DNA from: an uncultured Bacteroidales bacterium
Lineage (GTDB): Bacteria > Bacteroidota > Bacteroidia > Bacteroidales > Paludibacteraceae
DNA: 32,165 nt
Reading direction: 5' to 3'
Assembly (NCBI GenBank): GCA_903912795.1
Contig: CAIWIS010000793.1
Coordinates: forward strand, 1-32,165
A model generated the notes under the pieces. The model worked only from the letters and a program-made list of their open reading frames with translations, had not been told where the DNA came from and did not search any database. Positions 31,841-32,165 of this stretch are shown here, in pieces. Positions within the stretch are counted from its first letter, which is position 1, and each line of letters opens with the position of its first letter. The position numbers were made by a program, and so were the translations under genes.

Positions 31841-31870
31841 CAAAAATAGTATTTTTTTTTGAATTGACAA
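31841..31870 (-). promoter_or_regulatory. Promoter of rpmH
   Basis: On the minus strand TTG (31870-31868), 19 nt, TATTTTTG (31848-31841). Exact match to the Bacteroidota consensus, 50 nt before the rpmH start. Confidence 0.75.
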
Positions 31871-32165
31871 ACTGCAAATAGGTATTTGTTTTATTTTTGA
31901 TTATTTTTTTGCTATGTACAGTAGTTTTATGCTGCTTTGTAATAAAAAAGGTGGTTGATGGCTGCCCATAATTGTGTTGAGAAACTACAGCAAGCGGTAA
32001 ATTTCTAATCTGAAATTGTAACGTAATTTGTTGTAATATAAACCAACGTATGCTGTCATTTTGTCACCAAGTTTGTTTTGGCACTTAATTTGACTATTAG
32101 GGATAGATTTAATTTTAGACTTAATCTTATTTTTTAAATTTAAAAAGCAATTAAATAACTAATAA
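31871..32165. other. Non-coding right edge, about 295 nt
   Basis: No gene seen. Apart from the candidate sigma-54-type site at 32053-32093, it is AT-rich and featureless. It is probably the upstream region of a plus-strand gene beyond the window. Confidence 0.5.
32079..32093 (+). promoter_or_regulatory. Possible sigma-54 (-24/-12) promoter
   Basis: TGGCAC-TTAAT-TTGA: the GG and the GA lie 10 nt apart, the sigma-54 spacing, but the -12 dinucleotide is GA rather than the consensus GC. A direct repeat GTCA-TTTT-GTCA at 32055-32066 could be an activator site. Directed out of the window to the right. Confidence 0.3.

Overview
The window looks like a chromosomal segment of a Bacteroidota bacterium, probably order Bacteroidales. 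The evidence is: promoters of the TTG-N19-TAnnTTTG type, several of them exact; start codons with A-rich leaders rather than Shine-Dalgarno sites; secreted proteins ending in type IX secretion (T9SS) sorting-like tails; a MraY with the extra central insert typical of the phylum; and an RHS family whose core ends in the GNNPVRMVDPSGM motif. The sequence alone does not fix genus or species.

Layout. (1) 1-3535 is an accessory, AT-rich RHS polymorphic-toxin 'tip' region. It holds an orphan JAB-like toxin cassette with no proper start, its putative exported partner, a 5'-truncated RHS core with an unrecognised C-terminal toxin-like domain, and a putative membrane immunity protein. Both cassettes end in a related 3' flank and hairpin. 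(2) 3536-10606 holds ordinary housekeeping genes: a TetR regulator, trpS, an Lrp/AsnC regulator, an RlmL-type 23S rRNA methyltransferase, cysE, a NadR-like P-loop kinase, a PAP2 phosphatase and murB. (3) 10772-16185 carries three same-strand secreted endonuclease I paralogues. (4) 16587-28836 is the division and cell-wall (dcw) operon: mraZ-rsmH-ftsL-ftsI-murE-mraY-murD-ftsW-murG-murC, with a candidate MraZ operator in front. ftsQ, ftsA and ftsZ, which usually follow murC, are absent; an ORF6N-domain gene follows instead. (5) 28913-31791 continues with ORF6N, then rluD, a three-PASTA membrane protein and rpmH on the minus strand. The last ~300 bases are non-coding, with a possible sigma-54-type promoter pointing out of the window.

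The most distinctive feature is a family of tiny intergenic hairpins with a C-GAA-G triloop (GGC-GAA-GCC, GCAC-GAA-GTGC, GTGC-GAA-GCAC and variants). They are strung together with TAATAAC/TTAAC spacers at four separate junctions: trpS/lrp, rlmL/cysE, rsmH/ftsL and ftsW/murG. Two of these lie inside the dcw operon. The units stop exactly at gene boundaries and even create false N-terminal extensions of MurG. Longer GAA-loop hairpins of different sequence sit at the broken left end of the RHS cassette. Other short repeat words fill further gaps.

Functionally, MurB plus the dcw genes cover UDP-MurNAc synthesis, stem-peptide assembly (a MurE with the meso-DAP motif), lipid I/II formation and septal polymerisation and crosslinking. 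CysE, TrpS, RlmL, RluD and L34 are general metabolism and translation. The nucleases are probably exported through T9SS for DNA scavenging, and the RHS region is a competition module caught during cassette turnover.
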